From positions 10,817,624 to 10,881,623 of the forward strand of contig CM044964.1 in NCBI GenBank assembly GCA_024516035.1: a DNA stretch of 64,000 nucleotides. The letters run 5' to 3'. The stretch is from Bactericera cockerelli. Lineage: Eukaryota > Arthropoda > Insecta > Hemiptera > Triozidae. Positions 55,858-64,000 of the stretch are shown in pieces. The notes beneath the pieces were generated by a model. That model was not told where the DNA came from. It saw nothing but the letters and a program-made list of their open reading frames with translations, and did not search any database. The stretch's first letter is position 1; each line of letters starts with the position of its first letter. The position numbers were made by a program, and so were the translations under genes.

Positions 55858-56391
55858 GTAAATAATGTTTTATTCAATTTTTTGTTATTGTTAGAAGTTT
55901 ATTAATAAGTTCACATTTTTTTTTACTCAGAAGTTTACATAAATGTATGTAAAATCTGATCCGTTCATGTAGTTATTATTCCGCGCAGGATTATCCAAGG
56001 TGAAATGATGTAACATCTGCGAACTATGACGTCACAAGAAAAAGAAACTTCCAAATGTTTCTGAATTTATAACAAGTTTCGAGAGAACCGATCAACTTCT
56101 CTTTGTTAACCTCTTTTTTTGCACAAGAGTTGATTGTGTTCAAACAAAGAAAATATAGTGTGAACATGTGGAAAGAGAAAGAGAGAGAGAGAGAAAAAAA
56201 AGATTGATTGATTGATAAATTTTTCATAAAAAATCAAGTTTTCATAAATAAAAAAATTGTAGGGAGATGGAAAAAATCGATTTTTTTAATATTCATATTT
56301 TACAATCACTTCTTACACATAGTTTTTGGTTATGAAATTTTAATATGTAGCACGTGGGAGGTTCTGAAATACTTTCCAAAAGAAATATTTG

Positions 56392-56434
56392 ATTATGATA
56401 ATTAGATAATTTTATCTAATTATCATAATCTATA
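56392..56434. repeat. AT-rich 19-bp-stem hairpin
   Basis: GATTATGATAATTAGATAA and TTATCTAATTATCATAATC separated by a few T residues. Confidence 0.9.
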
Positions 56435-56546
56435 CAGAGAGGTAATGCTGTGAGTATTAGAGGAACTCTCCCTACCTCTGAAAATTGGAAGAAATCTTTT
56501 ATTTGTAAGATGTTCGTCATGTTGTGTTGTTATTATAAAATATACT

Positions 56547-56591
<45 letters not shown>

Positions 56592-56814
56592 ATAGGTATA
56601 TTTTATTAATTCATACCTACTGTCCTTTTCTTTTCAACAATTGGTAAAATGTTGCGCTCAGATATAATCTACATCTTTTCAGCAACTAGTGGTTGTGGGT
56701 AAGCAATGTTGTTTGGGCAAGAGAAAAATAGCAAAGTAACGCCCTGCACTTGTGTGCTCCTATACTGTCCGAAACCGGTAATTTTTTTTTCAGGAGCCAT
56801 TATTATGTGGTCTA

Positions 56815-57030
56815 TAATAATAATAATACTCTTTAGTGGAAGGTAACCACCAGGCGAGGTCAATGCTCAAAGCATTTTCTACCACCTAACCTTCAGAGTC
56901 TTATTATTATGTGGTCTCAACTCAAATGAATGAAGAAAAATTCGTGTACTGGGTAGGATTCAAACCAACGGATCCCTAAGCTACCTGTAGTACCAGACTA
57001 GCGCGTTAACCACTTGACTACCAGTGCAAA
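56815..57030 (-). mobile_element. tRNA-headed SINE (ACTGGTAGTCAAGTGG family), full length
   Basis: AATACTCTTTAGTGGAAGGT at the 3' end, GTGTACTGGGTAGGATTCAA box B region and TTAACCACTTGACTACCAGT head, in reverse. Confidence 0.87.
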
Positions 57031-57821
57031 ATCGATATCCTAAGTCATTACTTGAGCATTAGTTTCCCCCATCACATTGTCTAGTTTTCAAAAACAAGAG
57101 GAAATATCATTGGGAGCGATCCGAACATTCAAAATGGATTTTTTCTATTCTCAATAATACTGCGAAAAATTCCTCAAGAATATTTTTATCCTATTATTAT
57201 TTTTTTGACGAATGGTCATTATGGAATGACTTGGCATGGCACACTGCCGCGCGCTCAGATACCAACAAAGGTTCTTCATAACCATTAGCGGGGAAGAAAC
57301 CAGGAAGGGTACCAATTTTTTAAAATATAATTACTACAAGAAAAAAAAAATCAACAATAACCTGATTATCTCGGGAATCATACTAGACGGTATCGACGCA
57401 TAAGATCTCATAATTATGGACATAAGATATGCTAAACAAATTCACCAGGGTAGGAACACATTATTTTAATTGTGTGTAATTTATCAATTTTTTTCTCCAC
57501 TTTTTAATGCATTTTTTCGTAACGACCATCATTAGCAAACTCATTATATCTCGAGAACTAATTATCGTATTTCTTCTTCTCGCAACTCCAGGACAAAGGA
57601 ATCAGTCCTGTTATGTTGTGTTAGATAAATTATGTTAACACGAAGCGATCACAGGTGTGATCATTATGCTTGTTTGAAAAAGCCATAAAAAAGAGTGAAG
57701 AATCCGTGAGTGAGAATACTGCCATGAAAAAAAAATTCTCGGAAGTAATAAGCCTATAAAAAATTAAAAAAAAAAAAAAAATCATAATAGAGAATAGTCT
57801 AGCGCGCGGTTAAGTTTTTTT
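57031..57821. other. intergenic stretch, no gene seen
   Basis: No repeat or coding feature recognised; ends in an A-run at 57765. Confidence 0.5.
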
Positions 57822-58070
57822 AGTCACTTTCAGCTGCATGGTCATATCCCGACGGAGGTTTTACCCTCCAATCACTGCAAACTCACAAACCAGCTACTCA
57901 AATTAATCTCATCCAGCCTGAGTGGGGCCGGGAATAGCCAGCTTCACGAGGGTTCGAATTTGAATCAGTATAAACAGAAAAGTGAGAAGTTGTACTAGAT
58001 GTACATGAATATCAGTATGGTCACCCATCAAAATCCTAGCCTCGCCATACGTTGCTTGCTGTTAAACAGT
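57822..58070 (-). mobile_element. SINE with 5S-family body, containing another repeat
   Basis: AGTCACTTTCAGCTGCATGG, TCATCCAGCCTGAGTGGGGC and AATCCTAGCCTCGCCATACG are the minus-strand family pieces. At 57963-58013 it is interrupted by a segment (AGAAAAGTGAGAAGTTGTAC) that also occurs at 17150-17185 and 49995-50050 in opposite orientation. Confidence 0.65.
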
Positions 58071-58127
58071 TAGCACGATGTTTTGTACTTGTGTCCAGCC
58101 AGGATTTTGTCAAACTACTTGTGCCGC

Positions 58128-58200
58128 GAAATAAAAATACGACTAGACGAAATAAAAATACGACTAGACAAAATAAAAATACGACTAGAAATACGATCAA
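58128..58200. repeat. 21-bp tandem repeat, three units
   Basis: GAAATAAAAATACGACTAGA repeated three times with C/A linkers. It makes a short open frame of Arg/Asn/Lys/Thr that is not taken as a gene. Confidence 0.92.
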
Positions 58201-58249
58201 TGGAAAGGGTCATAAGGTCTATGTACTTATTTTATGTAACGTGATCAGG

Positions 58250-58312
58250 AGATCGATCGCTAAGGCGGCGGACCTTTAACCGGAGGTTGGTGGTTCAAGT
58301 CTCACGTTCATC
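58250..58312 (+). mobile_element. tRNA-Thr-like SINE head, fragment
   Basis: GATCGATCGCTAAGGCGGCG, GACCTTTAACCGGAGGTTGG and TTCAAGTCTCACGTTC; no tail. Confidence 0.65.
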
Positions 58313-58332
58313 AATGATATTTGTACAACTAT

Positions 58333-58420
58333 ACACACACACACACACACGCACACTATAAACACATACACATACACACACACACACACTATAAACACAT
58401 ACACACACACACACACACTG
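58333..58420. repeat. (CA)n microsatellite
   Basis: Interrupted (AC)n with two ACTATAAACACATACAC inserts. Confidence 0.95.
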
Positions 58421-59136
58421 TATTATACAATGTACTATTATTTTTACTTTCCATTCATTGTATATTGTCATTGTATATTATTTTGTACAACTTATAAGTC
58501 TTATAACTCTTGTTATGTAAATATATAAATAATAAAGTAATAATAATAAGTATATTTATTGAACGGGAATAACCCTATGTAAGATAACCCGGGAATAGAG
58601 AACAGGAATAACTCTGTTTTTAGTAAAATTCTAACAAGTATTGTTATGTTGGTACACATTAATTAAAATTCGGCCATGCCTGTACAAACTCACCCGCAAC
58701 GTAGTCCTTGCTGTACGCGGCTAGTTTTTTTTTATATAATTGTTTAGTGATTCTTGATAAAATAAAGAACAATATTATTTTTCTGTTTGTTAATTTATTA
58801 CTTTATTGCGATAGATCTAATAGGTATCACAGTATTTTTCAAGTCATCTTTCGTCCAATCTCTCAAAAGGCCGCTACAGACATTTCTCGTCAGATGATAG
58901 AATATGCTGGATGACTCGACAGGGAATGGCCTATCTATACCCTGCATAGTCTAGGCACTCTAGGCAGTTGGCAGTTGTTAACACATAGAGGACCGTGTCT
59001 AAAAATATGCTAAACAGAGTTAACAAAAAAAATCTATCATATTTATGGAAGACGCAAACATTAATTGAAAAATTACTCCCGTCCCCAGGGAAACATTACA
59101 AAAATGGACACGGTCTTCAATGTGTTAATGGTTCTT

Positions 59137-59428
59137 TTTTTTAAGATGGGTGTTTCACAGCCGTTTTTATTTCGTAGCCATGAAACAGGAGCTCCTGTAG
59201 ACGCTTGTGGTCTGTGTTGTAGCCTGCCCATCCCGTAGTACGCCTCCCCTCTGATGGGCGAGAAGTGACACAATACTTCCCATTTAGGTGCTCTGTCAAG
59301 ACGAGCGCACCGGAAGGTATCCCTTACAAACAATTGTATCCAAATTAAGATTACAAATTTTTGTCGGTACGGGGGATCGAACCCGGGACCTTCCGCATGG
59401 CAAGCGAGTGCTTAACCACTGAGCTTAT
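59137..59428 (-). mobile_element. tRNA-Gly-like-headed SINE, near full length
   Basis: Reverse complement of the 22199 element: T tract, GTTTCACAGCCGTTTTTATT, the GCGCACCGGAAGGTATCCCT body, and the tRNA-like head GATCGAACCCGGGACCTTCC ending near 59428, where it is interrupted before the tRNA 5' end. It lies just downstream of BCS1. Confidence 0.88.
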
Positions 59429-59639
59429 TCTACATTAATCAGTGGGATAGTTGGGATACTACATTTATCCCAAAAACAAATAAATGCTTTTAATTAAATG
59501 CCTTGGCCATAACATGGTTAGTAGAATGAAACAAATTGTTCTAAAGGTACGAAAAGTTTCTCTTTTCTCTTTATTTGTTTTCTTATTAGCTTAACCAGCG
59601 AGAGACGTTAGCAACGCCACTAGAACAACTGAACTGAAA

Positions 59640-59715
59640 AAAATTGACCTTACAAAGGATCAAACCCGGGCCCTCTGGATCACATCCCGACGAGGGAACA
59701 TCATGTTCAACTTCA
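59640..59715 (-). mobile_element. tRNA-type SINE fragment downstream of BCS1
   Basis: ATTGACCTTACAAAGGATCA, AACCCGGGCCCTCTGGATCA and CATCCCGACGAGGGAACATC are the reverse of a tRNA-like head and its junction. Aligns with 60050-60115 next to the BCS1 stop. Confidence 0.65.
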
Positions 59716-60019
59716 AGAACGTCGCTAATACAGTAGAACCTGGATTATATCCAGCTTCAAGGGACCGGAAATCTTTTCTCTTATATCCAGGTGTCCTTTA
59801 TGAAGCGGTTCCCTTATAGAGACGTAAATAGGACATAGAAATTGTTTTCTTACCTATGATTTTATTTATTTATTTATTTTTCACAAATTAAAGGGGGTAT
59901 ACTCCCTATGAATTACATAAGACCTGTTTGACTGCTAGAGTAAAGGGACGTTTCAGTCATACCTCGGCAGTATAAAAAAGGTATAATCTATTCTATATAC
60001 AGTTTTCTTATATCATGGT

Positions 60020-60115
60020 TCAACTGTACAACATTGCGGGGATGACAAAAAAATTGCCCTCACCAGGGATCGAACCCAGGACCGCTGGGTCACTCCCAGA
60101 TGAGATGCACATTTC
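60020..60115 (-). mobile_element. tRNA-type SINE fragment abutting the BCS1 stop codon
   Basis: AAAATTGCCCTCACCAGGGA, TCGAACCCAGGACCGCTGGG and TCACTCCCAGATGAGATGC, reverse complement of a SINE head with box B. The part above 60090 overlaps the final BCS1 codons. Confidence 0.6.
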
Positions 60116-60203
60116 CGAGTAAGGTGGCCGCACTTTCTCGCTTGTAGCGCATGAAGTATCCCTGTATCTGAGCTGCGGACACATTCTGGCCTGCGGCTAG
60201 CAC
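60090..60203 (-). CDS. BCS1: BCS1-like mitochondrial AAA chaperone, last coding exon
   Basis: Minus-strand exon after acceptor TCCACAG (ends 60204), phase 0, encoding VLAAGQNVSAAQIQGYFMRY and ending in a short tail with TGA at 60092-60090. The SAAQIQGYFMRYK segment matches the C-terminal end of the BCS1 AAA domain (ISPAQVQGYFMLYK in vertebrates). BCS1 is an inner mitochondrial membrane AAA ATPase that translocates the folded Rieske Fe-S protein into complex III (family knowledge). The final ten or so codons and the stop align with a tRNA-type SINE fragment that continues past the stop (TCCTGGGTTCGATCCC, 60082-60067), so the tail may be SINE-derived. Part of the same gene as the exon at 60501-60636. 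Confidence 0.83.
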   Translation of the reverse strand: MLAAGQNVSAAQIQGYFMRYKRESAATLLGNVHLIWE

Positions 60204-60269
60204 CTGTGGAACATAAATATGGACAATGAGACCGCAGGTAGTTACTTTTTTTAAGTTTAAAAAGGTTAT

Positions 60270-60437
60270 TGTGCCCCGGAACCGCTTTCGCATTACTTCA
60301 GGGCACTTTTCCTTTACATCCATGCCATTCCGGAAAGGGAAAACTCGGTTAGAATTTTCCGCTCCGGCCGGGATTCGAACCAGCAACCTCCGGGTAAGCA
60401 ACCAATGCTCTTAACCACTAAGCCACTGAGGTCGGCA
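60270..60437 (-). mobile_element. tRNA-headed SINE in the last BCS1 intron
   Basis: Reverse orientation: CCCCGGAACCGCTTTCGCAT body, then GGGATTCGAACCAGCAACCT (box B) and TTAACCACTAAGCCACTGAG (box A). Inserted between the last two BCS1 exons, sense to the gene. Confidence 0.87.
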
Positions 60438-60500
60438 TGGTCTTCTGCCTGTTCAACGTCTCCCAGTCAGACACCTTATATTGTATTTCATAGTATTTAC

Positions 60501-60636
60501 CTTATCCGCAAACTCCTTGGCATGATCTATGTCCTCATAGAATCTCTTGTACATTGACTCTATCTGGTGGCGAGAGCAGTACCCCACATATTCCTTGGAA
60601 TCTACTCGTCCCGGCCTTATGAGGGCCGGGTCCAGC
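60501..60636 (-). CDS. BCS1: BCS1-like AAA chaperone, penultimate coding exon (RPGR region)
   Basis: Minus-strand exon from acceptor CTTCTTGCAG (ends 60637) to donor GATAAG|GTAAAT (60501/60500). The first G completes an Arg codon begun by the previous exon (AG|G), then LDPALIRPGRVDSKEYVGYC and RHQIESMYKRFYEDIDHAKE, ending in phase 0. LDPALIRPGR is the second region of homology of BCS1-type AAA proteins, and the YVGYC segment is diagnostic of the family. The codon split predicts that the previous exon ends in ...TTNYIDR with AG at its end. That sequence with a GTGAG donor is found tandemly repeated at 61322-62453 and 63774-64000. Confidence 0.92.
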
Positions 60637-60732
60637 CTGCAAGAAGAGTTCATCGATACAATAATTATTTATTCATAAACTATGTATTATTAAATTATTA
60701 TAAAAAAATAAAAAAAGTAATAAAAAAAAGTT

Positions 60733-60862
60733 ATTATATTAGTGTTTATCACTTTCGTGATATCGCAACCACTCAAACTCGCTTCACTAAATCTACGCTG
60801 AAACCAGGACTTGAACCACCGACCTCCAGGTTACAAGTGCGCCGCCTTATCGTCAGGCTACT
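60733..60862 (-). mobile_element. tRNA-Thr-like-headed SINE in BCS1 intron
   Basis: TATTAGTGTTTATCACTTTC, CGCTGAAACCAGGACTTGAA and CGCCGCCTTATCGTCAGGCT; about 100 bp upstream of the penultimate BCS1 exon and sense to the gene. Confidence 0.85.
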
Positions 60863-61024
60863 TTTTTTCTTTATTAATAAAGAAACTATGGTAAGAGTTT
60901 CAGAACTTCTATTTACAAATAGTTTGGCAGATCGCCATCAAAAGTCAACGCTCTTTCTAACTAAAATTTATGATCGATATAAAAGTAACTATGACCTAAA
61001 ATAGCCCCCTTCCTTTATAATTTA

Positions 61025-61287
61025 TATTTTATCACAATTTTAGTGGGTAGCGCAGAATTATAGGACTTTTCCATATCTTTAATATCCCAATATCTTATTT
61101 TTGCCTATAATTCCGCCACTGGTCGCTGCTAACATTAAAGCACCTACTCATTTTTCCTCACGAGGTATGAGTGGACCCAAAACACCCAAGTACAGAGCAG
61201 AAAAAATCCTGCCCCGCTGGGAATCGAACCGAGGTCACCATGTGTGCAATGCTTAGCGCGCTAACTCACTCGGCCACGATGACTACT
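61025..61287 (-). mobile_element. tRNA-headed SINE (GTCACCGTGGC family) in BCS1 intron, full length
   Basis: TTTATATTTTATCACAATTT, CCTATAATTCCGCCACTGGT and GGGAATCGAACCGAGGTCAC to GGCCACGATGACT. It ends 35 bp before the donor minisatellite. Confidence 0.88.
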
Positions 61288-61321
61288 CCTTTATAATTTA
61301 TGAAATTAGGAAATCTCGTTG

Positions 61322-62453
61322 TATTCTTATCTATCTATGTAGTTAGTGGTCTATATTCTCACCTATCAATGTAGTTAGTGTCTAAGTTCTCACCTATCAA
61401 TGTAGTTAGTGGTCTATATTCTCACCTATCAATAGTTAGTGGTCTATATTCTCACCTATCAATGTAGTTAGTGTCTAAGTTCTCACCTATCAATGTAGTT
61501 AGTGGTCTATATTCTCACCCATCAATGTAGTTAGTGTCTAAGTTCTCACCTATCAATGTAGTTAGTGGTCTATATTCTCACCTATCAATGTAGTTAGTGG
61601 TCTATATTCTCACCTATCAATGTAGTTAGTGGTCTATATTCTCACCGATCAATGTAGTTAGTGGTCTATATTCTCACCTATCAATGTAGTTAGTGGTCTA
61701 TATTCTCACCTATCAATGTAGTTAGTGGTCTATATTCTCACCTATCAATGTAGTTAGTGGTCTATATTCTCACCTATCAATGTAGTTAGTGGTCTATATT
61801 CTCACCTATCAATGTAGTTAGTGGTCTAAATTCTCACCTATCAATGTAGTTAGTGGTCTATATTCTCACCTATCAATGTAGTTAGTGGTCTATATTCTCA
61901 CCTATCAATGTAGTTAGTGGTCTAAATTCTCACCTATCAATGTAGTTAGTGGTCTATATTCTCACCTATCAATGTAGTTAGTGGTCTATATTCTCACCTA
62001 TCAATGTAGTTAGTGGTCTATATTCTCACCTATCAATGTAGTTAGTGGTCTATATTCTCACCTATCAATGTAGTTAGTCGTCTTTATTCTCACCTATCAA
62101 TGTAGTTAGTGGTCTATATTCTCACCTATCAATGTAGTTAGTGGTCTATGTTCTCACCTATCAACGTAGTTAGTGGTCTATGCTCACCTATCAATGTAGT
62201 TAGTGGTCATGTTCTCACCTATCAATGTAGTTAGTGGTCTATATTCTCACCTATCAATGTAGTTAGTGGTCTATATTCTCACCTATCAATGTAGTTAGTG
62301 GTCTATATTCTCACCTATCAATGTAGTTAGTGGTCTACATTCTCACCTATCAATGTAGTTAGTGGTCTATATTCTCACCTATCAATGTAGTTAGTGGTCT
62401 ACATTCTCACCTATCAATGTAGTTAGTGGTCTACATTCTCACCTATCAATGTA
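61322..62453 (-). repeat. 32-bp minisatellite built from a BCS1 exon end plus its 5' splice site (first block)
   Basis: About 35 head-to-tail units of 32 bp (some 30-31). On the BCS1 strand each unit reads ACCACTAACTACATTGATAG (Thr-Thr-Asn-Tyr-Ile-Asp-Arg up to AG) followed by GTGAGAATATAG. TTNYIDR is exactly the residue string expected just before LDPALIRPGR of the exon at 60636, in the matching codon phase (AG|G). So each unit holds 20 nt of exon end (including the sensor-1 Asn) and 12 nt of intron with a good donor. The left end decays into degenerate units (61322-61350). The source exon itself should lie beyond 64000. Confidence 0.93.
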
Positions 62454-63773
62454 TTTGAATATTTGAATATTTTATTTATTTATTTGAAAAGGTATAATTA
62501 ACATGTTGGTACACTATTACAAATTACACCTTATTGTACGAAATCTTAAAAAATATAGATATTATGATAAAATAATACAATATAAGAATTGTTATGACAA
62601 GTCAAGAAGAGGATTCAGGTTTGATTCAAGTCATCCAAGCATTTTCTAAATGTTCTTGGGTTGAAAAAATCAATATCCTGTGAGAGCAATACATTTCCTA
62701 GAGTAAAGATATGATTCCAAGGATTTGTTTTGTGCCTTGGTGGTATAAAAATTTCTTTTTGGTTCCGTGAGGAGGACACTCGAACTTTAATTTTGAAGTT
62801 ATCTAAAAATGATGTACATAGAGCTAGATTGTGTATGTTATTAAACAAAAAAATATATATGTTCATATCTCGTCTACAACTAAGTGAAGCAATATTAAAA
62901 TATTTGCATATTCTAGGATATGAGTAAAATATTCTATGTGTTAGAAAACGATCATACAATGTCCCTACAAATGTTTTCTGCACTCTTTCGAGTTTATTTA
63001 CATTCGTTTTATGAAGTTTACCAAATATAGGGGACCCATATTCAATTCTACTTCTAATGAAGACATTAAATAAATGTATCATAATTACAGGTGAGTTAAA
63101 CTGACCACAGAGTTTTAGTAACATGCCAAACCTGGAGAAACATTGGTTGGTTGTTTTACAAATTTGTTTGTTGTAAAGAAGTTTTGAATCCAACAAAAAC
63201 CCCAGATCCATTACTTCATACACTCGAGGTATATTGGTACCTGACACAGTGTATTGTGCCCGTTCATAGCTACTTTTTCTAGTGAAAGTAATAACTTTAG
63301 TTTTAGAGACATTTATAGCCATATGGTTTTTCTCATACCAACTGACAACACGATTTATATTTTCCTGAAGAACGGTAGATGCTGAGTTTTCAGGGCTGTA
63401 ACCAAGGAACAACTTCAGGTCATCAGCAAATAATAGTGCCCTACAAGATAGATTTGAGACAAGATCGTTTATAAATATTATAAACAGAAGCGGTCCCAAA
63501 TTACTCCCTTGAGGAATTCCTGAAAGGATTGGATAATCAGAAGACATGACATTATTCACTTTGACACGAAATGTGCGCTCGCACAAGTATGAGCGGAACC
63601 ACTTTACTAATATAGGAGAAACTCCATATTTTTCCAACTTCACTAGCAAAAGGCTATGATGCACGACATCAAAAGCTTTAGCCACATCAAAATGAATGGC
63701 ATCAACTTGCTGTCGGCACTCAACGAAAGAAGCCGTGTAGCTGAGAAAATCCATGATATTTGTACAATTTGTA
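62454..63773 (-). mobile_element. 5'-truncated non-LTR retrotransposon inserted in the BCS1 minisatellite
   Basis: The element has one long open frame on the minus strand and an AAATAAATAAATAAA-rich 3' tail at its low-coordinate end. Both flanks are units of the 32-bp minisatellite, so it landed inside the array. The 5' end is truncated: no endonuclease, and the reverse transcriptase begins just before motif A. The junction bases (TGTA at both ends) are too short to call a target-site duplication. The absence of stops over 379 codons argues for a recent insertion. Confidence 0.9.
62615..63754 (-). CDS. non-LTR retrotransposon reverse transcriptase, partial
   Basis: A 379-codon open frame. 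Residues 20-35 hold motif A (FDVAKAFDVVHH), residues about 80-98 motif B (SGIPQGSNLGPLLF), and residues about 108-115 the catalytic FADD (LLFADDLKLF), followed by a thumb region (NVSKTKVITF, DLGFLLDSKL) and a C-terminal Leu/Phe/Asn-rich part. This is the layout of Jockey/CR1-group LINE reverse transcriptases. The N-terminal endonuclease and the first RT motifs are missing, so it is a dead-on-arrival copy despite the intact frame. The first Met is simply the first in the truncated frame, not a native start. Stop at 62617-62615. Confidence 0.92.
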   Translation of the reverse strand: MDFLSYTASFVECRQQVDAIHFDVAKAFDVVHHSLLLVKLEKYGVSPILVKWFRSYLCERTFRVKVNNVMSSDYPILSGIPQGSNLGPLLFIIFINDLVSNLSCRALLFADDLKLFLGYSPENSASTVLQENINRVVSWYEKNHMAINVSKTKVITFTRKSSYERAQYTVSGTNIPRVYEVMDLGFLLDSKLLYNKQICKTTNQCFSRFGMLLKLCGQFNSPVIMIHLFNVFIRSRIEYGSPIFGKLHKTNVNKLERVQKTFVGTLYDRFLTHRIFYSYPRICKYFNIASLSCRRDMNIYIFLFNNIHNLALCTSFLDNFKIKVRVSSSRNQKEIFIPPRHKTNPWNHIFTLGNVLLSQDIDFFNPRTFRKCLDDLNQT

Positions 63774-64000
63774 CAGTTAGTGGTCTATATTCTCACCTAT
63801 CAATGTAGTTAGTGGTCTAAGTTCTCACCTATCAATGTAGTTAGTGGTGTATATTCTTACCTATCAATGTAGTTAGTGGTCTATATTCTCACCTATCAAT
63901 GTAGTTAGTGGTGTATATTCTCACCTATCAATGTAGTTAGTGGTCTATATTCTCACCTATCAATGTAGTTAGTGGTCTATATTCTCACCTATCAATGTAG
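63774..64000 (-). repeat. 32-bp BCS1 donor minisatellite, second block (continues past the window)
   Basis: About seven further units of the same 32-bp repeat, separated from the first block only by the LINE at 62454-63773. The array reaches the window edge at 64000, so its full length and its junction with the real upstream BCS1 exon cannot be seen. Confidence 0.93.

Noticed and set aside
61322..62453. CRISPR-like array of regular repeats
   Set aside because: Units are contiguous 32-bp tandem repeats without unique spacers, in a eukaryotic intron.
1..64000. Functional tRNA genes suggested by many box A/box B pairs
   Set aside because: Every tRNA-like head continues into a shared SINE body and tail, with mismatched acceptor stems; none is a free-standing, foldable tRNA with a terminator.

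Overview
This is AT-rich, repeat-dominated, intron-rich animal DNA. It is almost certainly from an insect, because it holds the 5' half of the coding region of an ebony-type beta-alanyl amine synthetase gene. The order is uncertain. The dense tRNA- and 5S-derived SINEs, LINE tails and short terminal-inverted-repeat elements would fit a large hemipteran (perhaps auchenorrhynchan) or lepidopteran/trichopteran genome. No bacterial gene organisation, rRNA operon or CRISPR array is present.

Two host genes can be supported, both on the minus strand. (1) ebony: four consecutive coding exons (9292-9133, 3592-3305, 2154-1969, 1161-852) whose splice phases join correctly and encode the N-terminal adenylation domain; the rest lies left of position 1. 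The fourth exon shows an apparent 1-base loss in a short homopolymer. (2) BCS1 (mitochondrial AAA chaperone): the last two coding exons (60636-60501 and 60203-60090); the upstream part lies beyond 64000.

The roughly 50 kb between these exons (9.3-60.1 kb) contains no host gene I can recognise. It is a mosaic of at least six SINE families, 3' ends and fragments of non-LTR retrotransposons, MITEs with ends like TACAGGGTG, a hAT-like family, higher-order minisatellites (41.05-43.2 kb), a set of short perfect palindromes (45.1-45.6 kb) and a 535-bp-arm palindrome (52.1-54.9 kb) with a DNA transposon inserted in one arm.

Most notable observations: (a) a 32-bp minisatellite (61.3-62.45 and 63.77-64.0 kb, about 42 units) in which every unit carries the last 20 nt of the BCS1 sensor-1 exon plus a strong 5' splice site, so the BCS1 intron holds dozens of tandem donor sites, itself split by a young LINE; (b) a hAT-like element (22.94-23.33 kb) that carries a captured LRP-type EGF exon with both splice sites; (c) the long palindrome whose unbroken arm preserves the empty site of the transposon in the other arm; (d) eight tandem perfect AP-1 sites directly beside the first ebony coding exon; (e) two almost identical 5S-headed SINEs with intact target duplications, suggesting recent activity.
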